From Tubiluchus corallicola (Eukaryota > Priapulida > Priapulimorpha > Priapulimorphida > Tubiluchidae), in assembly GCA_030141605.1 (NCBI GenBank), contig JAQGDQ010000015.1, positions 746,001 to 802,500 on the forward strand: 56,500 nucleotides of DNA, given 5' to 3'. The position numbers and the translations under genes are program-made. Under the pieces are notes generated by a model that was not told where the DNA came from, ran no database searches, and saw nothing but the letters and a program-made list of their open reading frames with translations. Numbering within the stretch: position 1 is the first letter of the stretch; each line of letters opens with the position of its first letter. Positions 12,301-20,989 of this stretch are shown piece after piece.

Positions 12301-15300
12301 CCGAGTTTTGTGTCCCGATTTACTTCCGGTTCCGGCGACTGAGCTTTTACTTGTCGCCAGGAAGCCAGCGATTATTTGTAATTAGACATTATTACGCGAC
12401 AAAAAGAGTGCGTAGGAGTTGTACAGTCTTATGAATAGGCTGTTCTAAATATAAACTCTTACTTTCCTTCACATGCTCCTAATCGTCCTCCTAATGTCAG
12501 ATGAAGTTATCCTCTTGCTGTGACAGTGACAGGGCATTTGTCCAAAACAGGCGAGACTGCATAACGTGATTTCAGCGTAGGCCACTATGTTAATTCGATT
12601 TATTAGAGCAACGTGATTTTATTTTTAGCAAGCAGATACGTTGTAATATAATTTGGCAATAGTTTGATATCAGAATTGACTTTGAGTTAACCATTCATGT
12701 ACACTCGGTAATCCATTTTTTAATGTTTTTAGAAACGCGTATTAAAATGTGGTAAAATGTTTGTATTGAAAATGAAATAATGTTAGGAAAACCGTGTCAG
12801 TTTGGTGAAATCTCCGCTAGGTGTTCAACAGGTTAACATGTAATTATTGTTTTTACAGGTGTGAATAAAGTGGACATCAATCAATTTGAGATACAGGTAC
12901 TAGGTGGGATACTGAAGCGCTTTTTGCGAGAACTTCCAAATCCAGTCATTCCCTATGAACTTTATGATAGCTTTATTGAAGCTGCAAGTGAGTATTACCA
13001 TGTCCAACACAATCTTACTGATTGTTCTTTCATGTATAGAAAATTCTTCTATGTAGCAGTTTAGTGGGTGTTAGAAGACAAGTCCGTCAAAGGGAAAGTC
13101 AATGTATGTGTATGAAGATTCTACTCATTTGACGATTTGTTCTCTTTGTCCCGTCAAGGCTGAAGCTTCTGTGAAGAATAAAACAGGTTTTAATATAAGT
13201 ATAATCTAAATAAAAAATAATCATACGTTTCATACGGTTTTGTAACCGGAAAACTAAAAAAGTTAAACATAGTACAGGCTGTTGCGCTTTTCGTCCACCA
13301 TGCACATCTGTGTAGTGTAATCCCAGTTCAATCCACTAAATTAGTAGTTTCTTGGCTTATTTTATTTGTTCACTCTTCTTTAGTTCTTTAGTTTTTAAAA
13401 TATGTAACTAAGCTGAGTAGTTTTTAAAATATGTAACTAAGATGAGTTATGGACTACGTACATATCAGCTCATTGGGGCACAATTTCGAAAGGGGTGTTG
13501 CATCAACAAATTACAGTCAGTTTACTGATCTTTTTCTCCTCTGCTGGAAGAAATTCTGCTTCCTGCTGTAGTCATATCACAATTTGTACTGAATATTAAT
13601 TACTAACTACTGAATTTAATATTAATATCAATTATTAATAATTAATATTGATTATTTGTATTAGTCATACTTAATTAATATTACATTTGTTAAATTAACT
13701 TGTTGCCGCAGATGTTTGCTGTCAAACCATTTAAACTATCTTGTTTGCCAAAAAGTTCAGCAAAAAGTAATTTGATTCAGCTTTTTTCCATTGCTGTGAT
13801 TCACAATTTAGAAAGGGGTGTTGCATCAACAAATTACAGTCAGTTAACTCTCTTATTCTCACATTTTACTGATCTTTTTCTCCTCTGCTGGAAGAAATTC
13901 TGCTTCCTGCTGTAGTCATATCACAATTTGTACTGAATATTAATTACTAACTACTGAATTTAATATTAATATCAATTATTAATAATTAATATTGATTATT
14001 TGTATTAGTCATACTTAATTAATATTACATTTGTTAAATTAACTTGTTGCCGCAGATGTTTGCTGTCAAACCATTTAAACTATCTTGTTTGTCAAAAAGT
14101 TCAGCAAAAAGTAATTTGATTCAGCTTTTTTCCATTGCTGTGATGCTGCTATTGTTACATGGGTTGCTATAAACACTGGAAAAAGGATGGATGCTTTGTT
14201 GTACTGACGTCTTTACAGGATGAGCACTATTAAATAGTGGATTACTAGCTAAAAAGATCAGTCATCTACTTTAGTGAAAGTACTGAAATATTTGAATGTT
14301 CTGTCACTTGGACCTATTTCTGATTTGCATGCAAATTTTATTATGCCTGTACCTGTACAGTGCACAGGTCATGTTAGATGTGCTGTCACTGTCACTTATA
14401 GAGGTTTTTCTAAAGTGTAGCGGACCGAAGAATGACATGATGTCATTCTTTTTTGCAGAAATTCCCAATGACCTGGACTGTACAAAGGCGCTGTCGAAAC
14501 TTCTCGACCAGCTCCCTCCAGCGCACTCTAATCATGTCATTCTTTTTTGCAGAAATTCCCAATGACCTGGACTGTACAAAGGCGCTGTCGAAACTTCTCG
14601 ACCAGCTTCCTCCAGCGCACTCTAGTGTGCTGAGGTTTCTGATGGAACATTTCTGTCGTGTTTGCTTGCACCAGCACTCGAAGGGAGACAAAGCGCCACC
14701 TACGAAACTAGTACAAGTGTTCGCCAACATACTGTTGCGGCCAAGTTGGGATCGAATCTCGTATGTACACGTATTTTTGTTTGAACAAACAATTTAGACA
14801 CAAAATTGTTGTTATCTGCATTCCATAGCAGTCCGATATTTTGACCACCTTAATTATATTTTACCTGCTACTTGATCTAAATCAATCAGCCACTGGTTTA
14901 CTTGCAGGTGGGTAATATCTTTACCTACACTTAAAATCAACTAAAACTGGATTGAAAACTGTACTTGCTTCAACCAGTTCTTGTGTGGGTGTATTTCCCT
15001 AATTACTGCCCAGTAAGAGCTTTGCTCTTTGAGCCGGTTATCCTTATCGCCTCTGCTGATCTTTTCTTCAAAGAATATGTACATAAATTGCAGTCCCAGT
15101 TCAAATTTGTTTTTTGGTAGTTTTCCAGAACTTAGTAAGCATTTTTGGAAGCTTAGAAAGGCTTAGCATTCTTTCAGGAAGTTATGTTGCTAAGTTAAAC
15201 ACATTTCCTGAGCTAAAATTAAAATTGCGATATCTCAGTTTTAAAGGAAATGCGAAATGTAACTAGAGTGTCATTCTTTTAACTGTTTATTTATTGAGCT

Positions 15301-18300
15301 GTTTATGTTTTTATGCTGCTAGATAAGTAAATAGTAGCAATTGCATTGTTCTTCTTGTTCTTCTGACATTTTCAACACCATATTTTGGAAAAGGTTAACT
15401 TCAGATGTGAACTATTCATGAACTTCTTATCTTTATGGAAATTCCTGTGATGTTTCCTGCATTTTTAGCAGCGATCATATAAATAATGGTTAGCCTTGTA
15501 GTAGAGCGTATTCATAAACTGGTAATGCCAGCCAAGTTGCCAAATAATTCCTGATTATTTTTCTTGTCTAAGTTTATGTTCACATTTTGAAATTGTGTTA
15601 AATTATGCTGTCGTTCGGTCACCGTTCATGTCGTTTCACGTAAATTGCTTGAAGGGGCTATAGTTCTCACAACATATTTTTTCCTTAAATTACGTAATTG
15701 AAAATGTATTTCATGACATAACTTTACACTCACATGCAGTTGCAATAGTTATGTGCAAACACAGTTTTTTCTCCCCTAAACAACAGCAGTCATTTTTTCC
15801 TATTATTACTCTCGAAGTAGTTTTTATTTTTAAATACACATACTTTTCATTCTTTTCAGTGAGGTTGTTAACAATAGCGAAGCACATATCAGAATATTAG
15901 AGTTACTACTGTCCAAGAGCAAGTTATACGGAGACATGCCGGACATAGGTGCACCCGGTGAGTGGAAAATGCACAAGTTCATAGAGCAAGGGGTTGTGTT
16001 AAAATATTTTTTGAGTCTTACATTTTCATATCCTACATATCGGTCATAAAGCTTAACTGCTGCGCAAATGTACTGCCTTAATTCAAGTAGCGCCTTGTAC
16101 ACTATTTTTGGTTACATTTTGAATTTGTGTCTAAACTTTTATATTTTTGGAATGGTGTGTAAATATTTGGTATTTTCAGAGCCACCACCAAGACCTCCAC
16201 GTCCTATGAAAGGTAGCAGTGGAGCTGGAAATGGAACGAATAATGTTTCTGCTGACCAAGACCTTCAAAATCAAGAGTGGTATTGGGGTGAAATCTCAAA
16301 GTAAGTTCATGCCTACCGACTCACATTAAACTTTAGCTTCAAGACTCATATTATTATGCTAACATTGTGGAATCATTTATTTGTTTCTCTGATTTTGTTG
16401 TTGCTCTTCTAGTTGTTGTTGTACTTCTAAATCATTCGCATAAATATTATTATGTTACCATTGTGGAATCATTTTTATTTGTTTCCCTGATTTTGGACAC
16501 TTTCTTAGCAACCACAGTCGCTGTACACTTCTAAATTATTTGTCTAAATATTTAATCGTGTCAGTGCTCACTTGATTGTTGTAGAGAGGAAGTAAATGAG
16601 AAAATGAGGAATACTTGTGATGGTACATTCCTAGTTAGAGATGCCTCCACCAAAAGTGACTATGGTGATTACACACTCACTGTCAGGTAATAAAAAAGCT
16701 GTTGTTTAAAAATCATTAACCAATGCCATCTCTTCTGTCATTAGTTTACTATGTTGTTCTTGTTCTTCTGCTTGAAGGACAGTGACAGTTTACAAAATTA
16801 TAGAAGGTTGGTTTCTTTCTTACCTGAGCACTTGGTTTTTCTTTGTAGTACAATGTCGTCCAGTCAGTGTTTTGAAAAAACTGTTAAAAAATGCAATAAT
16901 TGCAGAATTAAGCTGTCATAACTCATTTCGCTAAAGCTTTTAGAAAGGAAGAGTTACCCATTTTTTACAAACATTTCATAATCTATTATAATTAATTTGT
17001 GAAAATTTTGACAGTAAAAAACCTGCTGTGTTGCTGGTGAAGTTTCGTCGTATGAAATGTGCCAATTCTTGCTTGAAATCTGAATAGTGCTTTATTTTTT
17101 CGTTAGGAAGGGAAGCGCAAACAAGTTAATTAAGATCTATCATCGCAATGGCAAGTATGGTTTCACTGACCCTAATCGAAGAGTGGCTGATCCGCAGCGT
17201 TTTGACTCGGTTGTCGAACTTGTGCAGCATTTTCGAGAGAACTCATTGGCTCAGTACAACAAACAGCTTGACATTAAACTCCTTTACCCTCTGTCAAAAT
17301 CTGTAAGTTTTTGCGAAATTTGGCTTGTTTTGGTATGTAAAATTGCCAAAGGATTTCAGAAAAACAAATTGAAACTGTTATTTTAATACTATTTAAATGA
17401 CTTAGGGATTTCAGCATTGCTTTCCACGTTATATAGTGGTATCACTACTAATTCATTCTTTTGTTATAGGTATTAGTTTGATCATCATTTTCGATGTTCT
17501 TCATTTCAGATGTTCAATCCAGAATGTGTGGATGAGAATGATACCGATTACCTGAAGTCACGGTTACTGGAAATCAATCGTCACTACCTCCTTTTATCAC
17601 AAGACTTTGACCAGTATTCTGATGACTATAGCCGCATCTCGCAACAGATACAGCTAAAGACGCAGGCTCTGCAAGCATTCGAGGAAACAGTCAAATTTTT
17701 TGAGGAGCAGCTGAAACTTGTCGATAAACATTCGCAAGATGCACAGAGAGACGAAATGATAAAGTATGTTTTTCGCTTGTTTCAAGCTAATGTCTAGTTC
17801 ACGTCCATGTTAGTATACTCACAGTTGAAGCTTCGCTTGTTTTGAATTAAATTGCAGAAGATATTAGCAGTATGTGACTGACTTTGTGGCATATGTTTAC
17901 AAGTTGATTTTTTTACTTTGACATTGTTATCAAGTTTGTTTTTGCTTCATTCATTTTCTTAGTCTCGTGGAATGGTGAATTAATGATGATGGATAAAAGC
18001 AAAAGTTTAATCCGTCAAAATTTTGTAATTTTTGGTCTTTGTAAATTTACTCATTATTTTGTCATTCACATTTACTTGTTAGCCGGAACTAGCAGCAAAC
18101 CCGCTTTTCTTGTAAACAACTTTTTTATGAAAATTACGCAAGCGGTAAATCCAGAATCACTCATATTTTCACTTAATTACAAATATCGATGTGGCTTCTC
18201 CTTTGGCTTTTTGCCATACTGCCTGTCTATTGATTAAGATTACTGCTTGCTGAGCTGTAAACAAGTCTTTGTAGAGTATTAATGTAGAGGAGCCATCTAC

Positions 18301-20989
18301 AAGAAAATCGAGTTAAATGTTGAATTTGCTATATTATTTACAATAACATTTTTAGCGTCTTGTTTTACAGGATTTTTTGATAATCAGATAGTAGGTTTCG
18401 GTCTTGCTACAACAATCAGTATAATGCAGTTGAGTACTGGTTTTCACCCTGCAGTGCGCCAAATTATATAAAAAAACTGTGGCAACTGTTAGGGGTGTAT
18501 TAGATCCAGTTACAGATTCCAAGATCCGACAGAAATGTTCTTTGGATTTTGCTCTGCTTGTATTTCTATTTTTTATGTGTAAAATAACTGACTGTGAAAA
18601 TAATTAGAGCTGGTAAAAAATTTTCATAACAGTTTAATAATTACCCAAATAGTATTAATTTTTAAAAAAATGAAGGATTTTTATTAAATTCTTCAGAAAT
18701 TTACGAAAGTTTCGCTTAGTTTTTATGCCACCATGCTTGTAGCTCAAGCAATATCAGCAATCTTCATGCTGTAGTTCCTTGCAACTAGTAGCGCTATTGC
18801 TGCAAAAATTTCTGCTAAAAGTTTAGAGCCATCTACTTCCAATAAAAGCATAGTTTGGCAGTTTTTTAGCTTAAACCAAGCGCGGTACAAGTTTTCAAAA
18901 TTACAGTACATCAGCCTTTGAAGTGTTTCTGTTTAAAATTACTCAGTGACCATGAAAATGGACAAACGATGCCACCACATGAACAAATGAAATATTTTGT
19001 TAAATTTACGTTAAATTATAGATCCGGAACCCGGCATATTTGGTCCAGATCCAGCAAAACTTGATCTGTGCATCCCTAGCCATTGTATTTAGAGAAAGAA
19101 ATTTAATTTTTGAATCTTTCGTACAAAATTGTAAAACACGGGGAAATTATATTTGCCAAAATACTGTTCATTTCATTTCTTCAAACAGTGCACTTGAACT
19201 CATCGCCAATTTTTTCAATATCAATTTCAACTTTTGTTGCAGGATTACAGAAAATTACAATTTGTTAGTGTCACGACTGGAAGCCATTAAGCAAAGTTCA
19301 GATGATCTAAAGACAGAGTTGAAGCGGGAGAACTCCCGAAGCAGGTTGTTAGATATGGAAATGAACAGTCTAAAACCACAGATTATTCAACTGTATAAGC
19401 AGCGCGAAGAATACATTAAGTAAGTGTTCGTGATCAAATTTTCTCCTGAAATTAATAGTCATGATTCTTAGCCACATGTGTGTAATTCATATATAATATA
19501 ACATAGAATTTGAATCTAAGAATGTCCTTGATTGTACTTTCTGTAAATGTAACTGTACAAAATGTTGTAACCGTTTTGCAAAAGCTAATAAACCAATTAT
19601 GTACGTTATCATTTGAAAATCAAAGCTTGAATTTTTTTATATTTGTTTTTTAAAGGTTGTTGGTGCGGTCAGGTGTAACACAGCAAGTCGTAAATACCTG
19701 GTTGGCAGAGGCATCCGATCACCTTGGTTCCCATCATGACCCGTCAGTTAGCGACCCTGGGTAAGTTACTCACTTAATATTGTTGATGATGTTAGTAATA
19801 GCACTAATAGTAGTAATGCGTGATAACAGTAGAAATAATAGTAATCATAATGATAATGTTAACATACTTTTTCATTATGTCACTGTAACATTAACCAAAG
19901 TCAGTATCCAAAATCATACGAATTCTGCTTTCTTTTTGCAAAAACCGATTACAGATAATGGAAACTATGGGTTTTTTGTTGATTGTAGCTTCATTCGTTT
20001 TTTTTTTAAATTTTTGTCTGCTCATGTCCTTAACTGGAGTTTTTTGTTGCCTGTTAAATACCATAGCAGACTGTGATATAGCATGATCAGCTATGTGGTC
20101 ACGGCGTGTGCTTGGCTGTAAAATTAAGCAGAGTTGAACCCAATATGGAATGGATGTTTTTATAACTAGGAAAAAAAATTTCTGGGCAGTTGTCTGCCAT
20201 GTGGATCTAGGTTGGTGGCTATGATACCTCTGCTCGATACCCATAATGGTGACTAACAATATGTACTCTTTCCCAGGCAAATGTGTAAATATTTATGATT
20301 TTTATAGAGTGTATGTAGTGCGCGATGTTGACCCATTGCCGCATTTTGAGGAATCTACATGGCTGGTTCTTGTTGACCGCAATAATGTGGAAGTCGATCG
20401 CAACAAAGCTGAGGAGCTTTTAAAAGGAAAACAAAAAGGAACTTTTCTTATACGTAAAGGCCGTACTGGAGAATATGTTCTTTCTGTTGTGTATGTACTT
20501 CTAATTTGCTTTGTTAAAAAAAGTCAAACTTGTTTTTCTAGAGATTCTGCACTTGAGCATTTATTAAACATCATCCATTAATTGCCTTCTAAATTTTTTG
20601 CCTGTTTATTTATCATAATCAGTAAAACAATTGGGTACAGTTCAAGTTTAAAATTGCTATTAATTGTCAGTACTTGCCATTGTAAGCTGTTGAGCATACT
20701 ACAACGCTTTTGCCAAAATCTAGAACACAATTGGGATTACAAAAGAAGGATATTATTTATTTGTTCACAGAATTGTCTTTTTTTCAGTCGACTCGTGACC
20801 AATGCAAAGTGCTTCATTGAGCATTGTATCATCAAGAAAACCGAGCAAGGTTATGGATTTGCAGAACCGTTCACGATTCATCAGAGTTTACGAGATTTAG
20901 TCTTGCATTATCAAGAGAACTCATTAGCCGAACATAACGACTCTTTGCAGACAACACTAAAATACCCAGTGTATGCTTCACCTCATTGA
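3255..20989 (+). CDS. PIK3R1: Class IA PI3-kinase regulatory subunit, p85 family (gene model)
   Basis: Adapter subunit that binds, stabilises and restrains the p110 catalytic subunit and recruits it to phosphotyrosine (YxxM) sites on activated receptors at the plasma membrane. Exons: 3255-3300 (tentative), 12859-12987, 14553-14760, 15860-15957, 16180-16300, 16585-16686, 17107-17302, 17510-17763, 19243-19419, 19656-19760, 20308-20490, 20788-20989. All have GT-AG borders and matching phases. Residue map of the 606-residue model: C-terminal half of the BH/RhoGAP-like domain about 16-155; proline-rich PPPRPPRP 162-169; nSH2 194-300 with FLVR at 216-219; inter-SH2 coiled coil about 301-450; cSH2 from W497 with FLIR 525-528, ending at 606. 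Vertebrate p85 has about 724 residues, with an SH3 domain and a complete BH domain. Neither the SH3 nor the N-terminal BH half was found here, so upstream exons may have been missed or lost. The family call is very secure; the 5' end is not. The symbol means the family, not strict orthology to vertebrate PIK3R1 over PIK3R2/3. Confidence 0.9.
3861..3935. repeat. 38-bp imperfect tandem duplication
   Basis: Two adjacent copies start with TATGAATTTGGT at 3861 and 3899 and continue with TATTATGTRTTGGYC before diverging slightly. It is an intronic local duplication with no coding content. Confidence 0.75.
6388..6412. repeat. (GAT)n microsatellite
   Basis: A short run of five to six GAT units inside a CGATGATAACGATAG-like context. 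It is a simple-sequence repeat in the long first intron. Confidence 0.7.
8957..9350 (-). mobile_element. Probable LINE 3' end, minus strand
   Basis: On the plus strand the block begins with three to four GATTT units (8961-8979) and continues TTTTTATTGC. Read on the minus strand this is AATAAAAAC followed by an (AAATC)n tail, the usual look of a CR1/L2-type LINE terminus. The sequence inward of it is AT-rich and carries many stops, so any ORF2 remnant is heavily decayed. The inner boundary is approximate. Confidence 0.45.
11950..12390 (+). promoter_or_regulatory. GC-richer block with CRE and ETS sites; possible internal promoter
   Basis: The composition rises sharply above the surrounding intron. 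It contains a palindromic CRE TGACGTCA (12274-12281) and an ETS core ACTTCCGG (12322-12329) 41 bp later, a pair typical of CpG-type promoters, about 470 bp before the first BH exon. A repeated TATGGGCGA motif lies at about 12167 and 12188. An open frame at 12101-12385 is probably incidental. Either an alternative promoter giving a shorter regulatory subunit or an enhancer would fit. Confidence 0.35.
12859..12987 (+). CDS. PIK3R1: p85 exon A: middle of the BH/RhoGAP-like domain
   Basis: The exon follows a TTTTTACAG acceptor and ends at GCTGCAA|GTGAGT. It encodes [16 protein letters not shown] followed by [18 protein letters not shown]. The 'LKRFL-x-x-LP-x-P-V/L-I-P' core is the hallmark of RhoGAP folds and of the p85 BH domain. 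It starts and ends in phase 1 (129 nt). Confidence 0.9.
13389..13446. repeat. 29-bp tandem duplication in the BH intron
   Basis: Two head-to-tail copies (13389-13417 and 13418-13446) both begin TAGTTTTTAAAATATGTAAC and differ at one base (AGCTGAG against AGATGAG). It is very recent by identity. Confidence 0.9.
13479..14144. repeat. Large tandem duplication (323 and 343 bp) in the BH intron
   Basis: Copy 1 is 13479-13801 and copy 2 is 13802-14144. Both start CACAATTT and end CCATTGCTGTGAT. They are nearly identical except for a 21-bp segment after CAGTCAGTT that only copy 2 has, and a few substitutions. Each copy carries an AT-rich inverted-repeat core (TTAATATTAATATCAATTA and its approximate complement) and a GCCGCAG acceptor-like motif. 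It lies between two BH exons and is not coding. Confidence 0.92.
14437..14530 (+). pseudogene. Upstream copy of duplicated 3' splice site plus exon start (frameshifting)
   Basis: The first of two 94-bp head-to-tail copies, differing at two positions. It contains the pyrimidine tract, the CAG acceptor (14456-14458) and the first 72 nt of the BH exon. The copy length is not a multiple of three. If this acceptor is used, the frame reads [15 protein letters not shown] and onward to the copy junction, then eleven foreign residues and a stop at 14563-14565. The product would be about 93 residues, with the stop roughly 195 nt before the next donor, so it is a likely nonsense-mediated decay substrate. 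Confidence 0.85.
14553..14760 (+). CDS. PIK3R1: p85 exon B: C-terminal part of the BH domain
   Basis: Uses the second (downstream) copy of the duplicated acceptor, TTTTTTGCAG|AAATT. The frame runs [16 protein letters not shown] ... [16 protein letters not shown] ... [19 protein letters not shown], matching the helix containing 'L-x-x-L-x-x-H' and the 'N-A-x-x-L-A-x-x-F-x-P-x-L' region of RhoGAP-type folds. It ends in phase 2 at ATCTC|GTATGT. The in-frame choice between the two acceptors is clear. Confidence 0.9.
15860..15957 (+). CDS. PIK3R1: p85 exon C: end of the BH domain
   Basis: Between TTCTTTTCAG and CCCG|GTGAGT. It encodes [19 protein letters not shown] then [11 protein letters not shown], equivalent to the last helix of the BH domain and the start of the proline-rich linker. 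It enters in phase 2 and leaves in phase 1, consistent with both neighbours. Confidence 0.85.
16180..16300 (+). CDS. PIK3R1: p85 exon D: proline-rich linker and start of nSH2
   Basis: Encodes [12 protein letters not shown], a Gly/Asn/Ser linker, then [22 protein letters not shown] is a PxxP-type SH3 ligand at the position where p85 proteins carry PPKPPKP, N-terminal to nSH2. The WYWGxIS motif opens the p85 nSH2 domain. Donor CTCAAA|GTAAGT. Confidence 0.92.
16349..16541. repeat. Diverged 96-bp intronic tandem repeat
   Basis: Copies begin TATTATTATG at 16349 and 16445. Both contain ATTGTGGAATCATTT and a CTTCTAAAT segment near the end, with several substitutions and small indels. It is an older duplication than those in the BH intron. 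Confidence 0.75.
16585..16686 (+). CDS. PIK3R1: p85 exon E: nSH2 with FLVR motif
   Basis: Encodes [20 protein letters not shown] and then [20 protein letters not shown] contains the phosphotyrosine-binding arginine of strand betaB, and GDYTLTVR is the next strand. It is bounded by TTGTAG and CAG|GTAATA. Confidence 0.95.
17107..17302 (+). CDS. PIK3R1: p85 exon F: remainder of nSH2
   Basis: Encodes [39 protein letters not shown], then [19 protein letters not shown]. The K-L-I-K-I-x-H-x-x-G-K-Y-G-F and S-L-A-Q-Y-N segments are diagnostic for p85-type nSH2. Compared with vertebrate p85 there appear to be about seven extra residues (around NRRVADPQ) between GFTDP and the SVVEL helix. The exon ends in phase 0. 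Confidence 0.95.
17510..17763 (+). CDS. PIK3R1: p85 exon G: first long helix of the inter-SH2 coiled coil
   Basis: Acceptor TTCATTTCAG. A charged, glutamine-rich helical stretch ([20 protein letters not shown], then [10 protein letters not shown]) matches the start of the iSH2 antiparallel coiled coil, which binds the adaptor-binding domain of p110. It ends AAA|GTATGT in phase 2. Confidence 0.93.
19243..19419 (+). CDS. PIK3R1: p85 exon H: second iSH2 helix with p110-contact residues
   Basis: Acceptor TTTTGTTGCAG. Encodes [19 protein letters not shown] and further to [19 protein letters not shown]. In the 'D-x-x-M-N-S-x-K-P' segment the Asp (model residue 422) and Asn (426) match the human residues D560 and N564 that contact the p110 C2 domain and hold it inhibited. 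It leaves in phase 2 at ATTAA|GTAAGT. Confidence 0.93.
19656..19760 (+). CDS. PIK3R1: p85 exon I: end of the iSH2 region and linker
   Basis: Encodes [20 protein letters not shown] then [15 protein letters not shown]. The G-V-x-Q-x-x-x-N-x-W-L pattern matches the end of the iSH2 coiled coil in p85. The rest is an unconserved linker. Acceptor TTTTAAAG, donor GG|GTAAGT. Confidence 0.88.
20308..20490 (+). CDS. PIK3R1: p85 exon J: cSH2, first half
   Basis: The in-frame acceptor is TTTTTATAG at 20307; other AG dinucleotides nearby give stops. It encodes [20 protein letters not shown], then [25 protein letters not shown]-x-L-L-x-G-K and GTFLIR are typical of p85 cSH2, with the usual FLVR as FLIR here; the binding Arg is retained. 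Donor GTTGT|GTATGT. Confidence 0.93.
20788..20989 (+). CDS. PIK3R1: p85 exon K: cSH2, second half, and stop
   Basis: Acceptor TTTTTTTCAG. Encodes [20 protein letters not shown], then the [18 protein letters not shown] segment and ends KYPVYASPH before TGA (20987-20989). GYGFAEP, L-V-L-H-Y-Q and the terminal YPVYA are characteristic of the p85 C-terminus. Confidence 0.95.

Larger units (their letters stand above)
3301..12858 (+). other. Long intron (or 5' region) of the p85-type gene
   Basis: Between the candidate first exon and the first BH exon I found no further coding exon. It holds a 38-bp imperfect tandem repeat (3861-3935), a (GAT)n microsatellite (about 6390-6409), a CAG run ending in CAGCTG (about 5968-5985), a LINE 3' end on the minus strand (about 8957-9350), a full CRE TGACGTCA at 8554-8561 and a GC-richer block at 11950-12390. 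Short open frames at 6554-6799, 10807-11052 and 12101-12385 match nothing I recognise. Small SH3 or BH exons could still be hidden here. Confidence 0.5.

Noticed and set aside
12101-12385. A 94-codon open frame in the GC-rich intron block, considered as a missing p85 exon
   Set aside because: No SH3 or RhoGAP motif, and no acceptor/donor pair in a suitable phase. It is more likely a regulatory block with an incidental frame.
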